In this document: piece after piece, positions 32,933 to 41,784 of the stretch
Layout: each line of letters begins with the position of its first letter
Numbering within the stretch: the first letter of the stretch is position 1
DNA from: Devosia sp. XK-2
GTDB taxonomy: Bacteria; Pseudomonadota; Alphaproteobacteria; Rhizobiales; Devosiaceae
Direction: 5' to 3'
Length of the DNA: 64,000 nt
Assembly (NCBI RefSeq): GCF_037113415.1
Contig: NZ_CP146608.1
Span: 578,501 to 642,500, forward strand
The notes under the pieces: generated by a model
Databases searched by the model: none
Seen by the model: only the letters and a program-made list of their open reading frames with translations
What the model was told of the DNA's origin: nothing
Program-made: the position numbers and the translations under genes

Positions 32933-33888
32933 TCCCGCACCTTGTATGGCTTCTGGTCCCGCATGAAACGCGCCAGCGCCTCCAGGTCCGCATCGCCGCC
33001 AGGCGGCAGCACCACGCGGATGTTTACATAGAGATCGCCATCGCCATAAAGGCCCTTGCCCTTGAGGCGGAACGCCTTGGAGGTGTCCATGCCCGGGGGC
33101 AAGGTCAGTTCCACAGAACCGTCCAGCGTCGGCACACGTACCTTGGCGCCTAGCACCGCCTCATAAAGCGTCACCGGCACATCGGTACGCACATCGTGCC
33201 CATCTTTGCGGAAGGTCTTCGACTTTTCAAAACGCACAGTCACCAGCGCGTCGCCCGGCTCCCCATAGGGGCTGGGTGAGCCCTGGCCCTTGAGGCGGAT
33301 TTGCTGACCCTCCTCGACCTTTTCGGGCAGCTTGACCGACAACACCTTGCCCGAAGGCATCCGCACCGGCACCGAAGCGGCTTTGTGGGCGTCTTCCAGG
33401 GAAATGGTGACGTTGACCACGATGTCTTCGCCCTTGCCCATGCGGGCGCCACCGCCAGCCGTCGTACCGGCAAAAGGATCCCATTGTGCGCCGCCAGCCG
33501 GACCCCGTCCCGCAGTGCCGCCACGTGGCTGGCCGCCAAAGCCGCTCATGAATTCCTTGAGAATGTCCTCGGCCGAGAAGCCGCCGGCACCCGCGCCGGG
33601 GCGTGGACCACCGCGACCGCCGCCAAATCCGCCATTGCCGAACCCGGCGAAGCGCGGATTGCCTTCCGCGTCGATTTCTCCGCGGTCGAACTGGCCCCGC
33701 TTTTCCTTGTCGTTCAGCAGGTCATAGGCATGGGTTGCCTCGGCGAATTTTGCATGCGCCGTGGGGTCATCGGGATTTTGGTCGGGGTGGTATTTCTTGG
33801 CCAGCTTGCGATAGGCGGACTTGATGTCCTTTTCGCTTGCGGACCGCGACACCCCAAGTACGGTGTAAGGATCGCGCATTGGGTCCAA
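32929..33888 (-). CDS. DnaJ-like co-chaperone (CbpA type, no zinc finger)
   Basis: A 316-319-residue Hsp40. The J domain is at the N-terminus (DPYTVLGVSRSASEKDIKSAYRKLAKKYHPDQNP, HPD motif), a Gly/Phe-rich region covers about residues 85-140 (FGNGGFGGGRGG), and the rest is a C-terminal substrate-binding domain without CxxCxGxG repeats, so it is the class II/CbpA type. Start at 33888 or 33879 (MRDPYTVLG). It stimulates DnaK. Confidence 0.92.
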   Translation of the reverse strand: MDPMRDPYTVLGVSRSASEKDIKSAYRKLAKKYHPDQNPDDPTAHAKFAEATHAYDLLNDKEKRGQFDRGEIDAEGNPRFAGFGNGGFGGGRGGPRPGAGAGGFSAEDILKEFMSGFGGQPRGGTAGRGPAGGAQWDPFAGTTAGGGARMGKGEDIVVNVTISLEDAHKAASVPVRMPSGKVLSVKLPEKVEEGQQIRLKGQGSPSPYGEPGDALVTVRFEKSKTFRKDGHDVRTDVPVTLYEAVLGAKVRVPTLDGSVELTLPPGMDTSKAFRLKGKGLYGDGDLYVNIRVVLPPGGDADLEALARFMRDQKPYKVRD

Positions 33889-33991
33889 TCTTTGATCTGG
33901 AGCATTGTTCGCCCCGTATTTGAAGTCCTATATGGCCACGCCCCCGGCCCTTGTCCAGTTGCGGCACGGGCAGTGCGCAGGAAATATTGCT

Positions 33992-34621
33992 ATGTTGCAG
34001 ACCCTCACCGAACGCCTCTTTGACGATAGCGACCGCTCCGATCTCGACCCTTTCGCCATCTTTGAGGAATGGTACGCACTGGCTCAGGAGAGCGAGCCCA
34101 ATGATCCCCATGCCATGGCTCTGGCGACAGCCGACGCTTCGGGCCTGCCCGATGTGCGCATGGTGCTGCTCAATCGCCGCGATGCGAGGGGCTTCTGCTT
34201 TTTCACCAATTTCGAAAGCACCAAGGGCGAGCAATTGTCGGCCAACCCCCAGGCGGCCATGGTTATGCATTGGAAGAGCCTGAGGCGACAGGTCCGCATG
34301 CGGGGGCCGGTGGAGCCGGTGACCAGTGCTGAGGCCGACGAATATTTCGCCTCGCGTGCCAGGGGCAGCCGCATCGCCTCGGCAACGTCGAAGCAGTCGC
34401 GCCCCTTGGCGAGCCGTCAGCAGATGATGGATGAAGTGGCCGCGCTCACCGCCATGATCGGCGAAGGAGACATGCCGCGTCCGCCGCATTGGTCGGGCTA
34501 TCGCCTCGTGCCTACCAGCATCGAATTCTGGAAGGATGGCGAGTTCCGCTTGCATGACCGGGTGCGTTTCACCCGTGACCTGCCAGGCGCGGCCTGGTCG
34601 AGCGCTAGGCTCTACCCCTGA
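33992..34621 (+). CDS. pdxH: pyridoxamine 5'-phosphate oxidase
   Basis: A 209-residue FMN-dependent enzyme making pyridoxal phosphate. Conserved motifs: DPFAIFEEWYALAQESEPNDPHAMALAT, GLPDVRMVLLNRRDARGFCFFTNFES, MHWKSLRRQVRMRG, and the C-terminal RPPHWSGYRLVPTSIEFW...HDR. Start ATG 33992 has AGGAAA upstream and begins the family N-terminus; the frame open to 33905 is not used. Confidence 0.95.
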   Translation: MLQTLTERLFDDSDRSDLDPFAIFEEWYALAQESEPNDPHAMALATADASGLPDVRMVLLNRRDARGFCFFTNFESTKGEQLSANPQAAMVMHWKSLRRQVRMRGPVEPVTSAEADEYFASRARGSRIASATSKQSRPLASRQQMMDEVAALTAMIGEGDMPRPPHWSGYRLVPTSIEFWKDGEFRLHDRVRFTRDLPGAAWSSARLYP

Positions 34622-34627
34622 TTAAAA

Positions 34628-34650
34628 GGGGCGGGATTGGAGCCCGCCCC
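34628..34650. terminator. hairpin between convergent pdxH and small membrane gene
   Basis: GGGGCGGG-ATTGGAG-CCCGCCCC is a perfect 8-bp GC stem with a 7-base loop, seven bases after the pdxH stop and seven before the stop of the minus-strand gene. No long T-tract follows on either strand. Confidence 0.6.
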
Positions 34651-34657
34651 ACAAGTC

Positions 34658-34912
34658 TCAGTCCGGATAACGTTCGGCGGCGAGTGCCCGCGGAACAAAC
34701 CTGATGGTGATCAGCAGCGCGGCGCCGCAAAACACCAGCAGGCACACAACGAGAGCCCAAAGCGCTCCCCCGAACAGTGTTTGGGACAAGACCCAGGCCA
34801 GGCCGATCGCGGCCAGCCAGAGATAGCCCAGAATCAGCAAAATAGCCGGCATGGCATGCAGAAGCGCGGCCGTCGTCGAGCGTGCGACAGGCGTTGGTTC
34901 GATATCGTTCAT
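34658..34912 (-). CDS. small two-TM membrane protein
   Basis: An 84-residue protein (MNDIEPTPVARS start) with two hydrophobic segments, AMPAILLILGYLWLAAIGLAWVL and ALWALVVCLLVFCGAALLITI, and a short basic C-terminus. Family not recognised; no catalytic residues. Confidence 0.6.
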   Translation of the reverse strand: MNDIEPTPVARSTTAALLHAMPAILLILGYLWLAAIGLAWVLSQTLFGGALWALVVCLLVFCGAALLITIRFVPRALAAERYPD

Positions 34913-35004
34913 TTCAAAGCCACAGGACATGAGACGCCGCGGCGCTTGGCGCGCGGTCGTTCGATTATGGATGAGGGATTTGGTTGTGCCGGCGTTGCCG
35001 GCAG

Positions 35005-35340
35005 TCAGGCCGCACTCGGTGGTCCGCAGGCCCAGAAGCCGAGCACCGGACGGTCCAAGGCTACCACCGCACCTCTAGTACTCTCGATGGCGTGGAGTTT
35101 ATGGCGGGTGCGGGTTTTGCAGTCCGTTGGCAGCACGAGCGGCGATTGGTGCTGTGCCCGTTCCGCCACTGCTACCGGCATGGCTTGCGCGGCATGGTGC
35201 GTAACAACGCTGCCGTGCAGCTGCGTTTGCCCACTTGTCGCAACCGGTACGATGGGCGTGGCCGCGGGAACAATGTCGGCATGAATTGCCAGCAGGACCA
35301 AGGTCCAGAATATGCCGAGTCCCTGCAGTAGGCTCTTCAT
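35005..35340 (-). CDS. hypothetical exported protein
   Basis: A 111-residue protein (MKSLLQGLGIFWTLVLLAIHADIVPAATP) with a probable signal peptide cut near AAA. The mature part is His- and Ala-rich (THHAAQAMPVAVAERAQHQ), and ends with two cysteines. No family recognised; the codon pattern is only moderately protein-like. Confidence 0.45.
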   Translation of the reverse strand: MKSLLQGLGIFWTLVLLAIHADIVPAATPIVPVATSGQTQLHGSVVTHHAAQAMPVAVAERAQHQSPLVLPTDCKTRTRHKLHAIESTRGAVVALDRPVLGFWACGPPSAA

Positions 35341-35541
35341 TGTCTCAACTGCGCTATGTGTAATTGCGCTTTTAGCGCATTTATGCGCCGTCCGCACGCG
35401 CCCTTTCAGCGGCCTTTTGCGCCGATCCCTGGCTTCGGGTAATACCTGCGGGCAGGGGAGTGTTGGGCAATGCGCTTGTCTTCAAACAAGAGAAACACCT
35501 TGGCCTTATGGTCGTGCCTGGTACAGGAGTTCTAAGCGTCG

Positions 35542-36366
35542 GTGCGCATTCTCATCAGAACCTCGAAATGGGCGGTGCTGGCGCGGCGGCTGGGCAGTCT
35601 GGCTGTGCCGCTCACCATCATTCCGGTGTTCATGCACCGCGCGCGCTACCTCGATTCCAATGCCTTTCTGGTGGTGGCGCTGTTTGCCTGCTTCATCGCT
35701 GCTTTGGCCGTGCTGGCCGGCTGCGTCGCGCTGGTACGGTTGTGGCACACCGGTGATCAGGGCTGGTGGAAGGCTCTGACCGGGCTCTTTCTGGGGCTCC
35801 TCTGTCTTGCCCCCTTCGCCTATTACGGCGCCATGGCGTTGCGTTATCCCATTGTCACCGATATCGCCACGGCGCCGCGCAGCGAGCTGCCGCTGATTTT
35901 CGAGCCCGACACCGCCAATATGCCGCCGCCGCGGACACTGACCAGCCAGGAGCAGCAGCGCTTCTTCCCCAATGCGACTACGCGCACCTATCCGCTCGAT
36001 GCGTTTCAACTCTTCGCCATTGTCGATCATCTGGTTCAGGCGGAGGGCTGGGATATCCGGCAAAAGCGTGAACCCGGCCTGGGTGGCGAGCCCGGTCGCA
36101 TCAATGCTCGCATTGTCACATTGATGGGCTGGCGGGAGGAGGCGGTATTGCGCATATCGGGCAATGGCGGCCGGTCATCGGTCGATATGCGCTCCGCTTC
36201 CATCGGAGCCCTGCATGATCTGGGGTCGAACGGTCATCGTATCAGCGCTTTCCTGGTGGCGCTGGACGACCAGGTCACCGCGTTCCTGCGCGACAACCCA
36301 AATATCAACGCCCCGGCCGAGCCAAGCGACGAGCCCGGCCCGACCGTGGAGACCGAGAGCCGCTGA
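35542..36366 (+). CDS. DUF1499 membrane protein
   Basis: A 274-residue protein starting with GTG 35542 and a nearby AGGAG. It has three N-terminal membrane segments (about residues 17-33, 42-65, 78-103) followed by a periplasmic DUF1499 domain (TRTYPLDAFQLFAIVDHLVQAEGWDI, SSVDMRSASIGALHDLGSNGHRI). The family is widespread in alphaproteobacteria, of unknown function. The C-terminus is a Pro/Glu-rich tail. Confidence 0.85.
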   Translation: MRILIRTSKWAVLARRLGSLAVPLTIIPVFMHRARYLDSNAFLVVALFACFIAALAVLAGCVALVRLWHTGDQGWWKALTGLFLGLLCLAPFAYYGAMALRYPIVTDIATAPRSELPLIFEPDTANMPPPRTLTSQEQQRFFPNATTRTYPLDAFQLFAIVDHLVQAEGWDIRQKREPGLGGEPGRINARIVTLMGWREEAVLRISGNGGRSSVDMRSASIGALHDLGSNGHRISAFLVALDDQVTAFLRDNPNINAPAEPSDEPGPTVETESR

Positions 36367-36381
36367 GCGTCGCGCGGCCTG

Positions 36382-36687
36382 CTAGCGCTTGCGCACGAAT
36401 TCGGTGCGCAGCACCAGGCCCTTTATGGCGTCGTGCCGGCAGTCGATCTCTTCAGGATTGTCGGTGAGGCGGATCGACTTGATGACGGTGCCCTGCTTAA
36501 GCGTCTGTCCGGCGCCTTTGACCTTGAGGTCCTTGATCAGCACCACCGCGTCGCCGTCGACCAGTTCGGTGCCCGAGGCATCGCGCACGACAAGGCCCGC
36601 CGCGTCCTGGGATTGCTTCATCTCCGAGGCCGGGCGCCACTCGCCCGTCGCCTCGTCATACACATAGTCATCGTCGTCTTGGCTCAT
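36382..36687 (-). CDS. PhnA/YjdM-type zinc-less domain protein
   Basis: A 101-residue protein starting MSQDDDDYVYDEATGEW. The C-terminal SH3-like domain (DASGTELVDGDAVVLIKDLKVKGAGQTLKQGTVIKSIRL, then IDCRHDAIKGLVLRTEFVRK) is that of the alkylphosphonate-utilisation PhnA family, now called YjdM. The usual N-terminal zinc ribbon with two CxxC pairs is replaced by an acidic segment, so the metal site is missing. Function unknown. Confidence 0.85.
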   Translation of the reverse strand: MSQDDDDYVYDEATGEWRPASEMKQSQDAAGLVVRDASGTELVDGDAVVLIKDLKVKGAGQTLKQGTVIKSIRLTDNPEEIDCRHDAIKGLVLRTEFVRKR

Positions 36688-36765
36688 GTCAGGCTCTATT
36701 GCAGGCACGCAGCGCCTTGCCAAGCGCTTTTTGACACGGGTGTGGCGCCGCGCCCCTCCGGCCGG

Positions 36766-38259
36766 TCAGCGACGGCTGAGCGTGCGCTGCACCGCATCGT
36801 CCCATCCGGCAATCTTGGCCTTGCGCACGGCATCGTCCATCTGCGGCTCAAAGCGCCGGTCGCGCGCCCAGCTTTGGGCAAAGTCGGCCATGCCGGGCCA
36901 GACACCAGCCTTCATGCCGGCCAACCAGGCCGCGCCCAGCGCGGTCGTCTCCAGAATAGTGGGCCGATCCACCGGCGCATTGAGAATGTCGGCAAGAAAT
37001 TGCATGGTCCAATCCGAAGCGACCATGCCGCCATCGACGCGCAAAACCGTTTCTGTGCTGCTGCCCTTCCAGTCCTTGCGCATGGCCTCGAGCAGATCGC
37101 GGGTCTGGTAGCTCACCGCTTCCAGCGCTGCCTTGGCGATCTCCGCCGGCCCGGTATTGCGGGTGATGCCATAAATGGCGCCCCGCGCCTCGGCATCCCA
37201 CCAGGGCGCGCCCAGCCCCACAAAGGCTGGCACCATATAGACATTCTGGCTGGGGTCGGCAGTGCGGGCCAATGGGCCGGTTTCGCTGGCCTGCTTGACC
37301 AGTTTCAGCCCATCGCGGATCCATTGCACGGCTGCCCCGGCAATGAAGATCGAGCCCTCCAGCGCATAGGTGGTCTTGCCGTCCAGGCGATAGGCGATCG
37401 TTGTCAACAACCGGTTTTGCGACGGCACCATCTCGTCGCCGGTATTGAGCACCGCAAAGCATCCGGTGCCATAGGTGGATTTGACCATGCCGGGCTCGAA
37501 ACAGGCCTGGCCGATTGTTGCCGCATGCTGGTCGCCGGCCACGCCAAGGATCGGCATCGCGGCGCCGAACAGGTTTTCTTCGGTCGTCCCGAAATCATCG
37601 GCACAATCCTTGACCTCAGGCAGGACAGACATGGGCACGTCAAGCAGTGCGCAAAGCTCGGCATCCCATTGGTTCAGCCCAATATCGAACACCAGCGTCC
37701 GTCCGGCATTGGTGGCATCGGTGGCGTGCACTTTGCCACCGGTCAACCGCCAGATGAGAAAACTGTCGATGGTGCCGAATGCCAACTCCCCCTTTTCCGC
37801 CCGCGCCCTTGCGCCCTCGACATTGTCCAGCAGCCATTTGATTTTCGTGCCGGAGAAATAGGGGTCGAGCAACAGGCCCGTGCGCTGCACGAAAAGCGGC
37901 TCATGCCCGTCCTTTTTGAGACTGGCGCAGTGCGCCGCCGTCCGTCGATCCTGCCAGACGATGGCATTGTGGATCGGCTTGCCCGTCGCCCTATCCCAAA
38001 TCGCCACTGTTTCGCGCTGATTGGTAATGCCAATGGCAGCAATGTCCGAGGCTCCGATCCCGGCCTCGGACAGCGCCGTCTTCACCGCCCAGACAACGCT
38101 CTCCCAGATTTCCTCAGGGTCGTGCTCGACCCATCCGTCCTGCGGGAAGTGCTGGGTAAACTCTTTCTGGCCGACGCCGGCGATCTTGCGCTCGCCGTCG
38201 AACACGATGGCCCGGCTCGATGTGGTGCCCTGATCGATCGCCAGAATGAATTTCTGCAT
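36766..38259 (-). CDS. glpK: glycerol kinase
   Basis: A 497-residue FGGY-family kinase making glycerol-3-phosphate. N-terminal phosphate-binding [13 protein letters not shown], substrate motif [22 protein letters not shown], and C-terminal [21 protein letters not shown], plus [11 protein letters not shown]. The gene follows glpD by 110 bp in the same direction. The gap contains a REP-like palindrome. Confidence 0.97.
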   Translation of the reverse strand: MQKFILAIDQGTTSSRAIVFDGERKIAGVGQKEFTQHFPQDGWVEHDPEEIWESVVWAVKTALSEAGIGASDIAAIGITNQRETVAIWDRATGKPIHNAIVWQDRRTAAHCASLKKDGHEPLFVQRTGLLLDPYFSGTKIKWLLDNVEGARARAEKGELAFGTIDSFLIWRLTGGKVHATDATNAGRTLVFDIGLNQWDAELCALLDVPMSVLPEVKDCADDFGTTEENLFGAAMPILGVAGDQHAATIGQACFEPGMVKSTYGTGCFAVLNTGDEMVPSQNRLLTTIAYRLDGKTTYALEGSIFIAGAAVQWIRDGLKLVKQASETGPLARTADPSQNVYMVPAFVGLGAPWWDAEARGAIYGITRNTGPAEIAKAALEAVSYQTRDLLEAMRKDWKGSSTETVLRVDGGMVASDWTMQFLADILNAPVDRPTILETTALGAAWLAGMKAGVWPGMADFAQSWARDRRFEPQMDDAVRKAKIAGWDDAVQRTLSRR

Positions 38260-38299
38260 AGAATTCTCCTCTTAGGAGCTCTCCCGGCTCCTTGCTTGC

Positions 38300-38316
38300 C
38301 CTCCCTTGAGGGGAGG
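38300..38316. repeat. REP-like palindrome between glpD and glpK
   Basis: CCTCCC-TTGAG-GGGAGG, sharing CCCTTGAGGGGAGG with the 27.6-kb repeats. It could weaken transcription from glpD into glpK. Confidence 0.5.
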
Positions 38317-38369
38317 AGATCCAGGCCAGGCCACAAGGCCGCCGGGGTCGCGTCGGGGTGTCCCAGCGG

Positions 38370-39872
38370 TTATGCCGGCGATGGCCTCAACGCAACATGG
38401 TCCGCCAAATATCCCTCGAGCCGCGCCACGTCCTCTGGCCCAACTGTCAGCCCCAGCTTGGTGCGCCGCCACAATATGTCTTGTGCCGTCCGGGCCCATT
38501 CATTGGCAACCAGATAGTCCACTTCTGCACCATAGAGGTCGGTGCCAAAGTGGTCACCCAGATCGGCCGTTGATTTGGCTGCGCCCAGCACGGCGCGGGC
38601 CTTTGTGCCATAGAGCCGCATCAGGCGCGATAGCAGGGGCGCGGGCAATCCGGGATAGTCCAGCCCCAGCCGGCGCACTTCCGCATCGAAGCTCTTGGGC
38701 CCGAAATCGCCGCCGGGCAGGGTGCCGCCCTTGGTCCAGGCCGGCCCTTTCCTGCCCAATACCTCTTCGATTTTTTCAAGCACCGATTCGGCTAGCCGGC
38801 GGGACGTGGTCAGCTTGCCACCGAACACATTCACCACCGCGCCATCGGCTGCATTGCCCTCGAGCTTAAGCACATAGTCGCGGGTCGCCTCCTGCGCGGC
38901 GCTGGCGCCATCGTCGAACAGCGGGCGCACGCCCGAATAGCTCCAGACGATGTCGTCCCGGCTGACACCCTGTGCGAAATATTCATTGGCCGCCTTGAGC
39001 AGATAGTCGGTCTCCTCCGGCGTGATCGCCACATCCTTGGGATCGCCACGATAATCCCTGTCGGTCGTGCCGATCAGGGTGAACTCGCCTTCATAGGGAA
39101 TGGCGAAGAAGATGCGCCCATCGCTGTTCTGGAAGAAATAGCAGCGGTCGTGATCATAAAGCTTCTTCGTAACGATATGGCTGCCCTGGACCAGGCGCAC
39201 ATTGTGCGCTGCATTCTTGCCCATGGTCTGGTTGATCACCTCATCGACCCATGGGCCCGAGGCATTGATCAGCATGCGGGCGCGAACGGTTTGCCTGCCG
39301 GCCTCGCCATCGAGCTCAATGGTCCAGCCGCCGTCCTCGCGCTTGGCCGAGACCACCTTCGTGCGGACATGAATGGTCGCGCCTTTATCAGCAGCGTCGC
39401 GCGCATTGAGCACCACGAAACGCGCGTCGTTCACCCAGCAATCGGAATATTCGAAGGCCAGCTTGTAGCCCGGTTTCAGCGGCTTGCCCGCTTCGTCCCG
39501 CGTCAGGTCCAGTGTCTTTGTCGGCGGCAAAAGGCGTCGCCCGCCCATGTGATCGTAAAGCGCCAGCCCCGCGCGCAGCACCATGGCCGGCCGCAGGCCC
39601 TTATGGTGCGGCAAGACGAACCGCAGCGGCCAGATGATATGCGGCGCCGATGCCCAGAGCACTTCGCGCTCCGCCAATGCCTCGTGCACAAGCCGAAATT
39701 CATAATGCTCGAGATAGCGCAGGCCGCCATGAATAAGCTTGGTGGCCGCCGAACTGGTGCCCGACGCAAGATCGTTCATCTCGGCCAATGCCACGGAATA
39801 GCCGCGCCCGACGGCATCGCGCGCCACGCTGGTTCCGTTAATCCCGCCGCCTATGACAAAAACGTCCAGCAT
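38370..39872 (-). CDS. glpD: aerobic glycerol-3-phosphate dehydrogenase
   Basis: A 500-residue FAD-dependent membrane-associated enzyme feeding electrons from glycerol-3-phosphate into quinone. The N-terminal dinucleotide motif GGGINGTSVARDAVGRGYSVALAE, then LASGTSSAATKLIHGGLRYLE, and IGTTDRDY are typical. The C-terminal helical domain is present. It starts at ATG 39872, 8 bp from a CCATCGATATCGATGG palindrome. Confidence 0.97.
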   Translation of the reverse strand: MLDVFVIGGGINGTSVARDAVGRGYSVALAEMNDLASGTSSAATKLIHGGLRYLEHYEFRLVHEALAEREVLWASAPHIIWPLRFVLPHHKGLRPAMVLRAGLALYDHMGGRRLLPPTKTLDLTRDEAGKPLKPGYKLAFEYSDCWVNDARFVVLNARDAADKGATIHVRTKVVSAKREDGGWTIELDGEAGRQTVRARMLINASGPWVDEVINQTMGKNAAHNVRLVQGSHIVTKKLYDHDRCYFFQNSDGRIFFAIPYEGEFTLIGTTDRDYRGDPKDVAITPEETDYLLKAANEYFAQGVSRDDIVWSYSGVRPLFDDGASAAQEATRDYVLKLEGNAADGAVVNVFGGKLTTSRRLAESVLEKIEEVLGRKGPAWTKGGTLPGGDFGPKSFDAEVRRLGLDYPGLPAPLLSRLMRLYGTKARAVLGAAKSTADLGDHFGTDLYGAEVDYLVANEWARTAQDILWRRTKLGLTVGPEDVARLEGYLADHVALRPSPA

Positions 39873-39880
39873 GCGTCACC

Positions 39881-39947
39881 CCATCGATATCGATGGTTCA
39901 TTTATACATCATATTATTTCGTTTTGGAAAGTTTTTAGTTTCGTTTT
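39881..39947 (-). promoter_or_regulatory. glpD promoter and GlpR-like operator
   Basis: A perfect palindrome CCATCGATATCGATGG (39881-39896) precedes glpD. Minus-strand TATAAA (39906-39901) could be the -10 and TTTCCA about 18 bases upstream a weak -35. Two direct copies of TTTCGTTTT (39917-39925 and 39939-39947, 22 bp apart) resemble the TTTCG words of DeoR/GlpR-type operators. No glpR gene is in the window. Confidence 0.5.
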
Positions 39948-40035
39948 TAGTCCGCCAGGCAAAGGCGGCAATTGACCTGCGCTGGCTCGGAGGGTAGGGC
40001 TTGCCTGTTCCTTTTCTGGCCCGGGTCGCTGGCCG

Positions 40036-40971
40036 ATGCTATCCATTCTTGCCGTTATCGCGCCGATCTTTGCGCTCATCGCGCTGGGCTATCTGGCTGT
40101 GCGTTACCGCCTTTATCCGGCCGATGGGGTGAAAGCGCTGATCGGTTTCGTCAATAATTTCGCGACCCCCTGCCTGCTGTTTTACTCCATCGGCACCAGC
40201 GATTTTCGCTCGGCCTTCAATATCGGCATTATCGGACCGTTCTATTTCGGCGCGTTCGTCTGCTTTGCGATCGGCATCGTTGTGGCGCGACGGGCCTTTG
40301 CCAACAGGCCGGGCGAGTCTGTCGCGGTTGGCTTTGCCTCCACCTTCAGCAATACCGTGCTGGTCGGCCTGCCCATCATGAGCCGGGCTTATGGCGAAGC
40401 ATCGCTGCCGGTCACCCTCTCCATTATCGGGCTGCATGGTGCCATTCTTCTGACCCTGGGCATGGTGACCATGGAACTCACCCGCCGCGATGGGCAGCCA
40501 TTGCCCGCAACGCTTGTGCTGGCCGTCAGGCGGGTGGCCTCCAATCCGTTGATCTGGGGTATTTTAGGGGGGATCGCCCTATCGCTTTCGGGGCAGACGC
40601 TGGCCGAGCCGGTCGCCGCCTTTTTCTCCATGCTGGGTCAGGCGGTGGTGCCCGCCGCCCTGTTCGGCATTGGCGGCGCGCTCAACGAATTCAAGCTTTC
40701 CGACAATTGGAAACAGGCGCTGGTTGCCTCACTGATCAAGCTGATCATTCATCCGGCCATCGCTTATATGCTGATGATCTGGCTGTTTCAGGTGCCCATG
40801 GAGATCGCCCGCTATGGCATTCTGCTCTCGGCCATGCCAGCGGGCATCAATATCTATGTCTTTGCCACCTTCTACGATCGTGGCGTCAGCGTCGCTGCCA
40901 ATACCATCCTCATAGCCACCGTGCTTTCCGCGGTGACCATTTCGGGATGGCTATTCGTGCTGAGCTTGTAA
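40036..40971 (+). CDS. AEC-family transporter (auxin efflux carrier type)
   Basis: A 311-residue membrane permease with about ten membrane segments and the family's central polar crossing (FASTFSNTVLVGLPIM, with Asn and Pro). The N-terminus reads MLSILAVIAPIFALIALGYLAVRY. Substrate not known; such proteins export small organic acids. It reads toward the convergent transglutaminase gene. Confidence 0.92.
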   Translation: MLSILAVIAPIFALIALGYLAVRYRLYPADGVKALIGFVNNFATPCLLFYSIGTSDFRSAFNIGIIGPFYFGAFVCFAIGIVVARRAFANRPGESVAVGFASTFSNTVLVGLPIMSRAYGEASLPVTLSIIGLHGAILLTLGMVTMELTRRDGQPLPATLVLAVRRVASNPLIWGILGGIALSLSGQTLAEPVAAFFSMLGQAVVPAALFGIGGALNEFKLSDNWKQALVASLIKLIIHPAIAYMLMIWLFQVPMEIARYGILLSAMPAGINIYVFATFYDRGVSVAANTILIATVLSAVTISGWLFVLSL

Positions 40972-40974
40972 GGA

Positions 40975-41781
40975 CTACGCCGCCTTGACCGACGCCCGTT
41001 GTGTAACCTCAGCCGCAGGCACTACGCGCAAGGGCAGGGCGCTGTCTCCATCCAGCCCCACGGCAAGGCGCACATAGCGCTCAGTGGGGCAGATTTGCTG
41101 CTGCGCGTCAAAGCCGATCCAGCCAAGCCCGTCATCATAGGCTTCCGCCCAGGCATGCAGGCCACCGGCAAACCCGTCGCCCGCCGCCAGATAGCCACAG
41201 ACAAACCGGGCCGGAATGTCCAATGCCCGGGCTGCGCCAATGAATAGATGTGCGTAGTCGGCTGCCGGCGGTAACTCGGGCGGGACGTCCGCCCCCTGGT
41301 TTTGCGTCTGCTCGCCGGTCGCCTGCATTTGCCGCGGCGTGTCAGCGGTTTCCGGCAGGCCCAGCGTTTCACCCACGCGCGCCATCAGTCCATGCAGCAC
41401 GTCAAGCCGGTTGTCCCTGGTCGTGCGATACTTCCCGTAAAGCGTTACCGGCGCCTTGGTCAGCGGCGTTACGCGCTTGTAGAGCGCCGGAACCGGCTCG
41501 CCCAGCGGCTTGCCGATAACGCCATTGGTGTCGCTTGTCGTGACCACACCGCGCGCGCCAAGGGTGATGTCGCCCTCAACCCGCGCCTGGTTGACCAGGT
41601 GCACGGCATTGCCATAGCCATCTCGAAATCGTCCGGCATTGCCGATCCCGGCGACCTCTACGCTCCAGCTTTCCACATTCTGTGTCGGCCCGGCACCCGG
41701 CGTAAGCAAAAGGTGCATCACCAATTGCGCCGTGCCGGGGGGAAGGGAAAAGCTCAGGCTATGATCAATCTCGATGCGCAT
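40975..41781 (-). CDS. transglutaminase-like cysteine peptidase
   Basis: A 268-residue protein of the bacterial transglutaminase family: N-terminal domain (RIEIDHSLSFSLPPGTAQLVMHLLLTP) and a catalytic core with RFVCGYLAAGDGFAGGLHAWAEAYDDGLGWIGFDAQQQ. Cys in the RFVCGY segment sits near a conserved position, His in LHAWAEAY and Asp in GFDAQ complete a Cys-His-Asp arrangement; the nucleophile is not certain by eye. Its stop is 3 bp from the alpha-E gene, and it is the last gene of a peptide-modifying cluster. Confidence 0.88.
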   Translation of the reverse strand: MRIEIDHSLSFSLPPGTAQLVMHLLLTPGAGPTQNVESWSVEVAGIGNAGRFRDGYGNAVHLVNQARVEGDITLGARGVVTTSDTNGVIGKPLGEPVPALYKRVTPLTKAPVTLYGKYRTTRDNRLDVLHGLMARVGETLGLPETADTPRQMQATGEQTQNQGADVPPELPPAADYAHLFIGAARALDIPARFVCGYLAAGDGFAGGLHAWAEAYDDGLGWIGFDAQQQICPTERYVRLAVGLDGDSALPLRVVPAAEVTQRASVKAA

Positions 41782-41784
41782 GGT

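Noticed and set aside
36433..38517. 694-residue plus-strand open frame
   Set aside because: Antisense of glpK; no domain pattern.
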